Position numbers and translations under genes: made by a program | Notes under the pieces: generated by a model | Database searches by the model: none | Told to the model about the DNA's origin: nothing | Seen by the model: the letters and a program-made list of their open reading frames with translations, nothing else | In this document: in pieces, positions 17,019 to 26,600 of the stretch | Layout of the letters: the number at the start of each line of letters is the position of its first letter | Position numbering within the stretch: the stretch's first letter is position 1 | DNA from: Luteolibacter sp. | Lineage (GTDB): Bacteria; Verrucomicrobiota; Verrucomicrobiia; Verrucomicrobiales; Akkermansiaceae | DNA length: 37,996 nt | Direction of reading: 5' to 3' | NCBI GenBank assembly: GCA_030828305.1 | Contig: JAURCU010000014.1 | Coordinates: 1-37,996 of the forward strand

Positions 17019-17856
17019 TCCAGCCGAGTCCACGCAGAAAGCCGATGAGCTCCTCGTTGGTTTTTTCCAGATGCGGTTTGCGATTGAAGAAGCCATGAGG
17101 GGCTCCTTCATGCAGTTTGAGTTCAAGTCTGCCACCGGCCGCCTCGACTGTTTTCTGGAAACGCCTGGCGGTCTCCACCGTGATCAGGGAGTCCTTGGTG
17201 CCGAGCATGTAGAGTATCGGCGGCACCGGCTCCTCGATATTATGGGCAGGAGATATCTGCTTCCAGTATTGCTTCACCCTTCCGTGGCCATATTCACCCG
17301 GGCCGTTGTCGAGAACCGGGTTGTATAGCAGGAGAGCGTCTCCTGTGGTCGGCACTCTCGTGTCTTCTCCTGTCGCATCAAAGCCCTTGCAGAAGTGTGT
17401 GGCCGCCGCGACATGGCCGCCTGCGGAACCGCCACCGATGGCAAAGCGGTCCATGTCGATGCCCAACTCATCGGCGTGTTCGTGAATCCAGCGCAGCGCC
17501 GACTTACCGTCCTCCACGCACATGCGCGGGTCCGTGCCGTGGGATTTCTGGGTGCGATATTGTGCGCAGATGGCAACCATGCCGTGGCCTGCGAGCAGAT
17601 GGCATTGCGGGTAAAATTGGCTGGGTGTGCCACTGACCCATCCGCCGCCGAAAAAAAAGACCGCGCCCGGACGCGTGTCGGATGCCCTCCAGTCCTTGGG
17701 CAGGAAGATGTGTAGATCGAGGTCCTCGCCCGCCGTCTTCTTGTAGACGACAATGCGGTCCGGCTCCAAGTTGTTGGGCACAACCTTGGCCTGAAGAGTG
17801 TCGATTCCGAGGCTCCCAGTGGCCAAGAGCACGCAGAGAATTGGAGCGAGATGCAT
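17008..17856 (-). CDS. Exported alpha/beta hydrolase (esterase-like)
   Basis: Protein of 282 residues with a signal peptide (MHLAPILCVLLATGSLG, start ATG 17856) and the alpha/beta hydrolase-3 arrangement of hormone-sensitive-lipase-like esterases. The nucleophile Ser is in GGGSAGGH, the acid Asp in LGTKDSLI, and the His in HEGAPHGFF. The oxyanion segment reads FFFGGGWVSG, with Phe where the HGGG family has His. Likely substrates are acylated sugars or other small esters in the periplasm, but this is inferred. It begins 16 bases after the TPR/STN gene and is probably co-transcribed with it. A longer frame to 17967 overlaps that gene and is rejected because the signal peptide fixes the start. 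Confidence 0.82.
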   Translation of the reverse strand: MHLAPILCVLLATGSLGIDTLQAKVVPNNLEPDRIVVYKKTAGEDLDLHIFLPKDWRASDTRPGAVFFFGGGWVSGTPSQFYPQCHLLAGHGMVAICAQYRTQKSHGTDPRMCVEDGKSALRWIHEHADELGIDMDRFAIGGGSAGGHVAAATHFCKGFDATGEDTRVPTTGDALLLYNPVLDNGPGEYGHGRVKQYWKQISPAHNIEEPVPPILYMLGTKDSLITVETARRFQKTVEAAGGRLELKLHEGAPHGFFNRKPHLEKTNEELIGFLRGLGWIKD

Positions 17857-17872
17857 GCCCGTTACTTTGCCC

Positions 17873-18415
17873 TTAATGGGGCATGATGACAACAGCATGT
17901 TTGTCGTAGCGCACCTTGGCCTTCGCCATTTGCAGCATGTAGTTGAGAATTTCGCCCGATGGGGCATTTTTCATGCGTAGGGTGATTTTCTTTGCGGCAA
18001 TGCCCTTGGAAGGGTCCTGAATGATGAAGTTCGGAGTGATCTTTTCTTTGGATTGCGTCTCGATGTGGATGGAAAGCGCCTCAAGGGCATCGCCGAAATC
18101 GGCATCATCAACGTTGAATTCGGGAATCATAACCGATCCGATTTTCTGTTCCTGGCCCTTGGAGACAATGCGGTCGTAGTTGATCTTGAGTTGGCCGAGA
18201 CGGTAGCGGGCGTTGGCATGGCGCGGGTTGAGCTTGAGCGCCTTTTCGTAGCCAATCCTGGCCGCGGCCGCATCGCCGGCCTTTTCGTGAGCGACGGCTG
18301 AGTAGAAGGCGGCATCGGCCTCCTTGGCGCCATTTGTTTGCTGCGCCTGTGCCGGCAGCTCGAAAAGGGTTGCCGCCATGGTCATGGTTGCGAGAAACAA
18401 GAGTCTGGTATTCAT
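17873..18415 (-). CDS. Exported TPR/STN-domain protein
   Basis: Protein of 180 residues starting MNTRLLFLATMTMAATLF with a signal peptide ending near PAQAQ. Residues about 28-80 form one or two tetratricopeptide repeats (YSAVAHEKAGDAAAARIGYEKALKLNP). The C-terminal half, about 95-180, resembles the STN/short secretin-type domain: FGDALEALSIHI, NFIIQDPSK, KKITLRMKNAPSGEILNYML, ending VRYDKHAVVIMPH. STN domains are found at the N-termini of secretins and TonB receptors, but here the protein stops after the domain. It may bind a partner in the periplasm. The esterase gene follows after 16 bases. The start is fixed by a good promoter whose predicted start site falls on the ATG. Confidence 0.75.
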   Translation of the reverse strand: MNTRLLFLATMTMAATLFELPAQAQQTNGAKEADAAFYSAVAHEKAGDAAAARIGYEKALKLNPRHANARYRLGQLKINYDRIVSKGQEQKIGSVMIPEFNVDDADFGDALEALSIHIETQSKEKITPNFIIQDPSKGIAAKKITLRMKNAPSGEILNYMLQMAKAKVRYDKHAVVIMPH

Positions 18416-18421
18416 CCTGAT

Positions 18422-18451
18422 AGTATAATGCCGAGGGTAGTTGAATTTCAA
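18422..18451 (-). promoter_or_regulatory. Sigma70-type promoter for the TPR/STN gene
   Basis: On the minus strand TTGAAA (plus 18446-18451) is followed after 18 bases by TATACT (plus 18422-18427), a close match to consensus. Transcription should start about seven bases further, at or within a base or two of the ATG at 18415. That would make the transcript leaderless or nearly so. Confidence 0.55.
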
Positions 18452-18577
18452 CCCCCTGATTTCGTGGGTTTTGTTTTTTCTGTTGTATTTACATCACTTC
18501 CAGCGGGAGGCCTCTGTGTGACTTGTCAGTTTGCATTACAAACTCGGCAAGCTCGGTGATTGCTAGAACCGTCGTTT

Positions 18578-18633
18578 GGGGGCAAGCTGGTTGCCCCCGC
18601 GGATGAAGCCATCCCGCTGGGCCAGCCTCATCC
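18578..18633 (+). promoter_or_regulatory. Stem-loops in the trkA leader
   Basis: GGGGGCAA (18578-18585) and TTGCCCCC (18591-18598) form a perfect eight-base-pair stem with a five-base GCTGG loop. Right after it, GGATGA (18601-18606) can pair with TCATCC (18628-18633), enclosing the palindrome GCTGGGCCAGC (18617-18627). The pair ends 14 bases before trkA ATG 18648. It does not match the K+/c-di-AMP riboswitch patterns I can recall. A protein- or RNA-based control of trkA translation is possible. Confidence 0.45.
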
Positions 18634-18647
18634 ACTCTCCCAAAAAC

Positions 18648-19997
18648 ATGAACATGATCATTGTTGGCGCCGGTGAAATCGGCCGCCATCTCGCATCGGT
18701 TTTATCCCAGCAAGGACACGTCATCTCGGTGATCGAAAAGTCCGAGGCGATGGCCGCGGAGTTGGAGCAAGCAATCGACTGCAAGGTCATTCATGGCAAT
18801 GGGGCAAGTGTCCGGGATCTGGTCGAGGCGGATGTGGGCGAGTGCGAACTCTTCCTTTCGCTGACATCATCGAATACAGCCAACATGATGTCGGCTTCCA
18901 TGGCCAAGTCGATGGGAGTCGGTAGAGTGATTTGCCGGGTGCATCCCGGGCTTCAGCGCGAGGAGTGGCTCTTCGACTTCAAGGGGCACTTCGGCATCGA
19001 CCACATCTTTAGCTCCGAGCGTATCGCGGCCATTGAACTCGCCAAATACGTGCGCAACCCGGACTCTCTCGTGGTCGAGGAGCTGGCTCGTGGAAAGATC
19101 GAGTTGCAGCAGGTGCGTATCGGTGAGGGATCGAGCGCGAACGGGACCAGCCTCAAGAAAATTGGCACTCCGAGAGGGATTCGTGTCGCGGTCGTCACCC
19201 GCAAGGGCCAAGACTTTGTGCCGGATGCCGATACCGTCCTGCAATTTGGGGACGTGGTGATGATTTTCGGTGAGCCGCGCAAGTTGCGCGATTTTTCCTC
19301 CAAGCTTCAAGGCCGCCATGCCGCGGGTCAGCGGCTCAAGGTGGTGATTTTCGGTGGCAATGAGTATGGCTTCTGCCTTGCCCAGATGCTCGAGAGCCTG
19401 GACTGCGACGTTCGCATCCTGGAGAAAGACCGCAATTTGTGTGATCAGCTCGCGGATCGCCTCGTCAACACCACGATCATCTGCGCGGATGCAACGATGG
19501 TCGCCAACCTCGAGGAGGAGCAGGTGAGCGAGGCTGATTTCTTCATTGCCGCCAGCCTCGGTGACGAGGACAACGTGATGTCCTGCCTGCAGGCCCATAC
19601 CTTGGGTGTGGGAAGCTGCCTGACGCTCATTCACCGAGCCGATTATGCTGCGGCCATTTCCGGTAGTGGCCGCCACCTTGGGATCAAGGCTGCGGTCAGC
19701 CCCCGCGAAGCCACCCGTCGCGAAATCCAGCGCTTCATCACCACCGACCGCTACCATGTGCTCGAGGAGTTCGATGCGGCCCTCCTGCTTGAAATTCGCG
19801 TCGGCAAAGGCTCGATTGCCGCCGGCCACATGGTCAAGGAAGTCGAGTGGCCCTCCGGCGTGGTGCTGGTAGGACAGTTGCGTGGCGTGCAGGCAGATCT
19901 CCCGGGTCCCGATGACTTCCTGCATGCCGGCGACCACCTCTATGCAGTGGTGGCCAAACCGGCACTCAAGGCCTTCGCCAAGCTTTTGGCTGACTGA
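18648..19997 (+). CDS. trkA: Trk potassium uptake regulatory protein TrkA
   Basis: Peripheral cytoplasmic nucleotide-binding subunit of the Trk potassium uptake system. The 449 residues hold two RCK modules. The first opens MNMIIVGAGEIGRHLA (G-x-G-x-x-G dinucleotide site) with the acidic end VIEKSE, then an RCK_C part at about 140-225. The second begins near residue 228 as VVIFGGNEYGFCLA, where the glycine motif is degenerate (GGNEYG). A second RCK_C region ends the protein. The start at ATG 18648 is preferred since the fold begins at once; a longer frame to 18576 reads through the leader hairpin. trkH follows after 29 bases. NAD(H) or ATP binding is expected from the family. Confidence 0.95.
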   Translation: MNMIIVGAGEIGRHLASVLSQQGHVISVIEKSEAMAAELEQAIDCKVIHGNGASVRDLVEADVGECELFLSLTSSNTANMMSASMAKSMGVGRVICRVHPGLQREEWLFDFKGHFGIDHIFSSERIAAIELAKYVRNPDSLVVEELARGKIELQQVRIGEGSSANGTSLKKIGTPRGIRVAVVTRKGQDFVPDADTVLQFGDVVMIFGEPRKLRDFSSKLQGRHAAGQRLKVVIFGGNEYGFCLAQMLESLDCDVRILEKDRNLCDQLADRLVNTTIICADATMVANLEEEQVSEADFFIAASLGDEDNVMSCLQAHTLGVGSCLTLIHRADYAAAISGSGRHLGIKAAVSPREATRREIQRFITTDRYHVLEEFDAALLLEIRVGKGSIAAGHMVKEVEWPSGVVLVGQLRGVQADLPGPDDFLHAGDHLYAVVAKPALKAFAKLLAD

Positions 19998-20026
19998 GGC
20001 GATGACCTGCCATTCTTCCCACTTTC

Positions 20027-21517
20027 ATGAGATACCTTCTGGTCACGCGCATTGTTGGCATCCTACTCAGTCTGGTGGCTTTTGCCATGGCCTGTTGTGG
20101 CATCTTTGCGTTGCTGGATCCGATTGCCGGTGAAGCCGCCGCCATTGCTGCGCTCCTCTGGTCGGCAGGAATTACAGGTGTCTTTGCCTTGGCGATGGTT
20201 GCCATGGCTGGACTTCGTCATTTCAAGGGCCGGCTGCTACGGCGCGAGGCAGTGGTTATTGTTGGCCTTGGCTGGGTGCTCAGTTCGGCCTTTGGTGGCC
20301 TGCCCTACCTGCTATGCCCGCCCCATCTCGATTGGGCGGCAGCGCTCTTTGAGTCGACCTCTGGCTTTACCACCACTGGCTCGAGCGTGATGACCAACAT
20401 CGAAGCTTGGCCGCGCGGGTTGCTGCTCTGGCGATCGGTCACCCAGTGGTTGGGCGGCATCGGGATTTTGGTGCTCTTTGTGGCTGTGCTTTCCTACCTT
20501 GGGGTGGGGGCCAAGTCGCTATTCCAGAGCGAGTCATCCTATCGCAGTGGTGAAGCTGGGGTTGCGCGCATCCACGACACCTCGCTGTGGCTGCTGCGCA
20601 TTTATGTGTGCATCTCCATGGTTTGTTGTATCGGGCTGCGTGCCATGGGCCTGAGCTGGTTCAATGCGGTCTGTCACAGCATGACCGCGGTCTCCACTGG
20701 CGGATTTAGCCCGCACAATGCCAGCATTGGTCACTACTCGTCCTGGGGCAACGGCTGGTTGATCGAGCTCTGGCTGGTCGTCATCATGCTGTGCTGCAGC
20801 ATTAACTTTCTACTCTATGTGGTTATTGCGCGCCGCAACTGGAGGCGGCTGCGTCAAGAGGAAGATGCACGCTTCCTCCTCTTGGTGGTCGGCCTAGCGG
20901 TGCTCGCCATTGCCGGAGGTCGCGCCCTTCATGGCGACGCTGGCTGGCTGGATGCCCTGCGCGATGCACTCTTTACCGTAGTCACCATTGTTTCCACCAC
21001 CGGCTTTGGAACCGTGGACTACGAGCAGTGGGCCGCCTGGTCCAAGGTCTTGCTGGTGCTGCTGATGTTTTGCGGTGGTTGTGCCGGCTCGACGGCAGGC
21101 GGCTTCAAGATCAGCCGCCTGCTGGTGTTTATCAAATATGCCCGCCAGGAGGTAATCCGTGCCTTTCGCCCCAACCAAGTGTTCCCGCTCCGTGTGAATG
21201 GCCAGAGCATGAGTGAGAATGCCCGCTCCCGGACCCTGTTTTTTCTGACCATGTTCCTGATGATTTCCTTTTTGGCGACTGCCGTGGTCGGCTTTCTTGA
21301 GGCGGGAACCGGCATTGACATCGACACCTGTGCCGGCTCGGTGCTGGCAACCATCGCCAATATTGGCCCCGGATTCGGCGCGGTTGGGCCAAGCGACAAT
21401 TTTGCCCATCTGCGCGAGGGCACCCAACTCTTTCTTGCTTGGCTGATGATTCTCGGCCGTTTGGAGCTTTTTGCTCTCTTGGTGCTTTTTTTCCCCAGTG
21501 CCTGGCGGCGTTATTAG
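20027..21517 (+). CDS. trkH: Trk potassium channel-like transporter TrkH
   Basis: Inner-membrane K+-translocating subunit, 496 residues, with the fourfold M-P-M repeat of the SKT family. The four selectivity-filter loops are visible: SGFTTTGSSV (about 111-120), AVSTGGFSPH (about 219-228), VSTTGFGTVDY (about 322-332) and IANIGPGFGAVG (about 443-454). The key glycine is present in each. The R/K-containing helix break in the fourth repeat is probably near RGRTLFF-like SENARSRTLFF at about 401-411. It lies 29 bases after trkA and forms a complete TrkA-TrkH system with it. Length agrees with the usual 480-500 residues. No trkG/ktr genes are nearby. Confidence 0.95.
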   Translation: MRYLLVTRIVGILLSLVAFAMACCGIFALLDPIAGEAAAIAALLWSAGITGVFALAMVAMAGLRHFKGRLLRREAVVIVGLGWVLSSAFGGLPYLLCPPHLDWAAALFESTSGFTTTGSSVMTNIEAWPRGLLLWRSVTQWLGGIGILVLFVAVLSYLGVGAKSLFQSESSYRSGEAGVARIHDTSLWLLRIYVCISMVCCIGLRAMGLSWFNAVCHSMTAVSTGGFSPHNASIGHYSSWGNGWLIELWLVVIMLCCSINFLLYVVIARRNWRRLRQEEDARFLLLVVGLAVLAIAGGRALHGDAGWLDALRDALFTVVTIVSTTGFGTVDYEQWAAWSKVLLVLLMFCGGCAGSTAGGFKISRLLVFIKYARQEVIRAFRPNQVFPLRVNGQSMSENARSRTLFFLTMFLMISFLATAVVGFLEAGTGIDIDTCAGSVLATIANIGPGFGAVGPSDNFAHLREGTQLFLAWLMILGRLELFALLVLFFPSAWRRY

Positions 21518-21562
21518 AGCCCGCCTGAAAAAATCCCGCATAAGTGTTGATGAGGTCCTTTT

Positions 21563-21629
21563 TGCTCAAGCAGCGTTATTTGCCGCCCACCGGGCCGGGC
21601 TCGCTCGCGCTTCGTGCCATGCTTGAGCA
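21563..21629. repeat. Inverted repeat with a GC-rich centre, upstream of lepA
   Basis: TGCTCAAGCA (21563-21572) and its exact reverse complement TGCTTGAGCA (21620-21629) flank 47 bases of very GC-rich sequence (GCGTTATTTGCC...TTCGTGCCA). Each arm is itself nearly palindromic (TGCT-CA-AGCA). It fills part of the 253-base gap between trkH and lepA. It could be a folded leader, a terminator-like structure or a dispersed palindromic repeat. There is no T-run. I tested the integron attC pattern by eye and it does not fit. The remainder of the gap to 21770 shows no clear promoter. Confidence 0.45.
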
Positions 21630-21770
21630 TGAAATCCATGGCCACACTCATCCGACATTTTTCAGACATGCTCTTGGGTCCGAACTCGGTTGATTTTTCG
21701 TGCTGTCCGGTCAAATTCCTGTTTTCTTACGCCGCGCCCACCCGCCACCCGGGTCCGTGCCCCTTCCATT

Positions 21771-23570
21771 ATGGCCACCGAGCTGACACGCAACTTTTCG
21801 ATCATTGCCCATATCGATCACGGCAAGACCACGCTCTCTGATCGGCTGCTGGAGCAGACCCAGACAATTAATGAGCGTCAGAAACAGGATCAATTGCTCG
21901 ATGCCATGGATCTCGAGCGCGAGAAGGGCATCACCATCAAGTCGCACCCCGTGGCCATGAAATACAAGGCCAAGGACGGCAAGACCTATCGCCTCAACCT
22001 GCTCGACACGCCCGGTCATGTCGATTTCTCCTACGAGGTGGCCCGATCGCTGGCCGCCTGTGAGGGCGCCATTCTGATGATTGACGCCGCTCAGGGCGTG
22101 GAGGCCCAAACGATGGCCAATCTGCATCTGGCGATGGAGCAAAAGCTCACCATCATTCCTGTGCTCAACAAGATTGACCTGCCGGCGGCCGATGTGGATC
22201 GCTGCAAGCAGCAACTCGAGGACATCCTTGCGATTCCCGCCGAGGATGCGATTCCCGCTTCGGCCAAGAATGGCATCGGCATCGAGGATATTCTCGAGGC
22301 GATCATTGAGCGCGTGCCGCCGCCGGTGGAGAACGAGGACAAACTGCTGCGAGCTTCGGTCTTCGATTCAATCTACGATACTTTCCGCGGTGTGGTCTCC
22401 TATGTCCGCGTGTTCTCTGGAAGTATCCGCAAAGGCCAGCGCATCAAACTCTTTGCCACCAGGAAAACCTATGAGGTAAAGGAATGCGGCGTATTCACGC
22501 CCAAGATGACCAAGTGTGATGAATTGGTCGCAGGCGACGTCGGCTACCTGATTGCCAACATGAAGTCCGCTGATGAAGCAAAGATTGGTGACACGGTGAC
22601 CGACTCCACGCACTCCTGCTCCGAGCCCTTGCCCGGCTACAAGGAGATCCAGCCCATGGTGTTCTCGGGCATTTACCCCGTAGACACATCGGATTACGAG
22701 GCGCTCAAGATGGCGATGGCCAAGTTGCAGATCAATGATGCTGCATTCACCTTCCAGTCCGAGAGCTCAACCGCCCTCGGCTTCGGCTTTCGCTGCGGTT
22801 TCCTCGGGCTCTTGCACATGGAGATTATCCAAGAGCGTCTGCGCCGCGAGTTCAATATGGATGTGATTTCCACCTATCCATCCGTGATCTATCAGGTGAC
22901 AAAGACCAATGGCGAGGAGCTCATCGTCGACAACCCGGCGATGCTGCCCGACCCTCAGGTAATCCAGGAGATCCGTGAGCCCATGGTGAAGCTCTTCATC
23001 ATGATTCCAGGCGACTACATTGGGGATATCATGGCGCTGGTCATGGAGAAGCGCGGCGAGGTCACTCACACCGAAACCGTGGATCCCACCCGTGTCCTGC
23101 TGACCGCCGAGGTGCCGCTTTCCGAAATCCTCGTCGACTTCAACGACCGCATGAAGTCGATGACGCGTGGCTACGGCTCCATGGACTATGAACACTGTGG
23201 CTACCGTCCCGCCAAGATGGTCAAGATGGACATGCTCATTGCCGGCGAGCCGGTCGAGGCCTTCTCCACCATCGTGCACCGCGAAAAGGCCGAGAGCTAC
23301 GGTCGGGCGCTTGCCGTCCGCCTCAAGGATGTCATTCCACAGCAGCTCTTCGTGGTCGCGATCCAAGCCTGCATCGGTGGCAACATCATTGCCTCGGAGC
23401 GCATTTCCGCGATGCGTAAGAACGTCACCGCCAAGTGTTACGGCGGCGATATCAGCCGTAAGCGCAAACTGCTAGAGAAACAGAAGAAGGGTAAGGAAAA
23501 GATGAAAGCCTTCGGCAAGGTCAATATTCCCCAAGATGCCTTCATCAAGGTGTTGAAATCAGGAGACTGA
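21771..23570 (+). CDS. lepA: Elongation factor 4 (LepA)
   Basis: Translational GTPase associated with ribosome assembly and back-translocation. The 599 residues match the family length of about 600. The GTPase motifs are G1 AHIDHGKTT (13-21), G3 DTPGHVDF (about 78-85) and G4 NKIDLPAAD (about 131-139), with the switch region EREKGITIKS. The LepA-specific C-terminal domain ends with KCYGGDISRKRKLLEKQKKGKEKMKAFG in shorter conserved blocks. ATG 21771 begins the conserved sequence MATELTRNFSIIAHIDHG; the 27 codons upstream in the same frame are not family-like. No strong ribosome binding site is visible. It is convergent with the helicase-nuclease gene, with 50 bases between stops. Confidence 0.97.
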   Translation: MATELTRNFSIIAHIDHGKTTLSDRLLEQTQTINERQKQDQLLDAMDLEREKGITIKSHPVAMKYKAKDGKTYRLNLLDTPGHVDFSYEVARSLAACEGAILMIDAAQGVEAQTMANLHLAMEQKLTIIPVLNKIDLPAADVDRCKQQLEDILAIPAEDAIPASAKNGIGIEDILEAIIERVPPPVENEDKLLRASVFDSIYDTFRGVVSYVRVFSGSIRKGQRIKLFATRKTYEVKECGVFTPKMTKCDELVAGDVGYLIANMKSADEAKIGDTVTDSTHSCSEPLPGYKEIQPMVFSGIYPVDTSDYEALKMAMAKLQINDAAFTFQSESSTALGFGFRCGFLGLLHMEIIQERLRREFNMDVISTYPSVIYQVTKTNGEELIVDNPAMLPDPQVIQEIREPMVKLFIMIPGDYIGDIMALVMEKRGEVTHTETVDPTRVLLTAEVPLSEILVDFNDRMKSMTRGYGSMDYEHCGYRPAKMVKMDMLIAGEPVEAFSTIVHREKAESYGRALAVRLKDVIPQQLFVVAIQACIGGNIIASERISAMRKNVTAKCYGGDISRKRKLLEKQKKGKEKMKAFGKVNIPQDAFIKVLKSGD

Positions 23571-23620
23571 ACCGAAAATCCCGGCTTTGCAATTGTGTGG
23601 GCGCGTGGTGGCGCGATTTG

Positions 23621-26600
23621 TCAGAGCGACACGGCTTCCCTGAGGTGTGTGGAGAGCAGCAGGCACTCCACTTCAGCCTTGGGATAGATTTTCTGCAGGC
23701 ACTGCCGGTAAGCGACAAGTTGTTGCGAGTAGGCGGCTCTCAGGGTTTCTGCGCTCTCGGCAGCATCGGTTTTGAAATCGATGATTTCGACGCGCCGGAT
23801 GGATCCATCGCTGTCTCGGTGCAGGTGCAATCGATCAATGACGCCTGAAATCCAGCGCCCTTCTATTTCAGCGTCGACGGCCTGTTCGCGAAGCAGCCGG
23901 ATGTCGCGGCCGCCTTTGATAAAGAAGCCGCGGCAGGCGTCGCTTTCCATCAGCTTGCGCACGGCCTCTCCCGCAGCTGTGTCAGGCAGGGTAGGGGAGG
24001 CTTCATCGGTCCAGCCAACGCCTTCCAGAAGGGAGTGGACCTCACTGCCAAAGGCCATGCCACTCGCCGAGTGTTTTTCATGACTGGCAAGGCTCGAGGG
24101 GCTCGCATGCACGGGGCTATTGGCAGTGGCCCCCTGCAGTGCGGGGATGGCCGGTCGGGCTGGTGGCTCGGTGATGACGGGCACGTCATGACTCCAATCG
24201 AAGGAGCCGTGTTCGTAGATGGCCTGGTCATCTCCGGAGTCGAGCCCGGTGGCCCGCATCATCCAATTGGCGAGACTCGCTTTGTCAAAGTCGTGGGAGG
24301 CCGATGGTGGGTCGAGTAGCACATAGAGCCCCCGTTTTGCGCGGGTCAGCGCCACATAAAGGGTGCACATCGCCTCATGTTGCTGACGCAGGCCCCATGC
24401 ATGCTCAAGCTCATCGAGTTGCGGGTTGAGTTTGCGCACCCACTGTGGCGGCGCCTCGCTGAGCCAGTTTTTACCCTCCATAACGCGGAAGTGTTGCGCC
24501 TCGGCAGCGACCTTGGAGGGGATTTCAGGCAAGAGCACCACATCGAAGCCGAGGCCCTTGGACTTGTGGATCGTCATCACCTGGATCGCGGCCACCCCCG
24601 GACTTTGCGCAATGCTCAAGCGCCCGATAGTTTCGGCCACCTCGCGATGCGTGGTGTGGCCGCGGCGGTCGATGTCCCCAAGCGCTTGCAGGATATCCTG
24701 AATGCGCCGTTGGCTATAAGCCGACCAATCTAGCGTGCATTCCGCGATGACGGCGGCAACGCTTGCGCGGTAGCCGTCCATGGCGATGGCTGCACTTAAT
24801 CCGCTCCAGATGGCATTCCACGGCTTGCCGTGCGCCTCGATCAGGGCGGCATGCAAGGGGGACATGGCCACTACGCCACGGGCGAGTTGGTTGCCGGGGT
24901 CGGCAAGCCACCTGAGCAACTGGCTGATGGCCACCCCGACCAAGCTGTCCTTGCCGGGTTCACGCTTGCCTTCGAGGATGACGTCGAAGCCGCGGGCCCG
25001 TAGTTCGGCGGCGACCTTGGAGGCCGCCTCGTTGCCTCGCAGCAGGACCCCGCAGGTCAGTTCGCGCTCGCCCACTCCGAGCTGGCGCAGAATTTCCTCC
25101 ATGCGGTCGAATTTGTCATCCCAGCCCGTGACCATCTCGATGCGCGAGTGGCCACGTTTTTGCGGATCGCACAGCGGCTTTGCCGATTCATGAAGCGGGC
25201 AATCCCAGTGTTGGGCGGCCTCACCGAAGACGGCCTCGGCCGCCCCGCGCTCGCCACAGATCTGATTAACCATGGCGAGCACCTCCGGGCAGGAGCGCCA
25301 CGACTCATCGAGTGCCTCAACCTTCAAGGCTGGGCTGTAATGCGAAATGACCTTATCGAAGAGTGAGACGTCGCCTCCGCGCCATGCGTAGATGGCCTGC
25401 TTGCGGTCACCAACGATAAACAGCGAGCGCTCTTGATCATCGCTTGCTGCTTCATCAACCAGAGGCAACAAGCCATTCCACTCGGCAGCACTGGTGTCCT
25501 GGAACTCGTCAAGCAGCCAGTGGTCGATGCGGGCATCGAGGCGGAAATCGATGGCCTCGCGGCGCAGCCGGGCCTCTTCGTTCTGGGCCCACTGCCCCAT
25601 GAGTAGCTTGACGTCGTCAAAGCCGAGCTGGCCACGTGTTCGCAGCAGTCTTTCGCACTGTTGGTCGTAAACCGTGATGACTTCGTGCAGGGCGCGACTG
25701 CGCTCGGCTGCGGCAGCAAGTTCGCATTGGGCGGCAAGTCTGACCAGCTTGCGCAAGGCGGTCGCGCTTGGGCCCGTGATTTCGAATTCGGTGCGATACT
25801 TGAGGGTAAGATTGTCGCCAGACTGAGAGGATACGGCTTCCAGAATGCACTTGGTCAGGGAGCCGATCTTGTCGCCGAGGCTACCGCTGGCAATGGTGTG
25901 ATCGAGGATTTCCCCGATGCTTTCCTTCAGGGCCTTGCGATGGCCGTCCTTGAGCTCACCAACCTGGTCGATCACCTCCTTGCCCAGGGCGCGCTTGCAT
26001 TTTTCCCAGTCCTCCGGCTTGCGCTTGACCAGAGCGGGAGGCCCCCATTCGTGGTCGGGGTGGTGGCGGTAGCGCAGGTGCCAGTGCTTGATGAACTCGC
26101 GCAGGTTGCGCGCCACGCCCTGCTGCTCGCGGCCGATGCTGGCGCGGCGGAAGGCATGGCTGAATTCGCTGCCCTCCGAGCTGCCGAAGACGTCACCCAA
26201 GATGTGCTGCAGGATGGAGTCGGTCGCTATCTCCTGACGCGGCCCCTCGATCAAATCGAAGCGTCCCCCAGTCAGGCCCAGTTCATACTGGAACGCCTTC
26301 ACGACGCGGGCGAAGAAGCTATCCATGGTGCCCAGGGTGATGCGGTGCAGCGAACGACTGACGCGACACAAGACATCGACGAAATCAACATCCTGCAGGC
26401 CCAGCTCCTTCTCAAGCTGCTGGGCGGCCTCGGGATGTGTGGCGGCCTTGGCCAGTTTGGTGAGTACTGAGTCGGCAAATTCGGCGGCCGCCTTGCGGGT
26501 GAAGGTCAGGGCGACGATGCGCTCGGGGTCCACGCCTTTGGCAATCAGGCCGATAATGCGGTTGCTGAGCTGGTAGGTTTTTCCGGAGCCCGCGGAGGCG

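Noticed and set aside
18424..18429. Perfect TATAAT on the plus strand, facing trkA
   Set aside because: There is no acceptable -35 box 16-18 bases upstream, and the site overlaps the stronger minus-strand promoter.
18416..18647. Known K+ or c-di-AMP riboswitch before trkA
   Set aside because: Two hairpins are present, but the conserved sequences I associate with the ydaO-type class are not; no claim beyond a structured leader is made.
18867..19937. Minus-strand open frame of 356 codons opposite trkA
   Set aside because: Shadow of trkA, without a plausible start region or domain.
21563..21629. Possible integron attC site
   Set aside because: The required RYYYAAC and GTTRRRY core sites are not present at the ends of the arms, and no cassette or integrase gene is nearby.
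21514..21714. Minus-strand open frame of 66 codons before lepA
   Set aside because: It covers the GC-rich inverted repeat and has no domain; more likely a by-product of the repeat than a gene.
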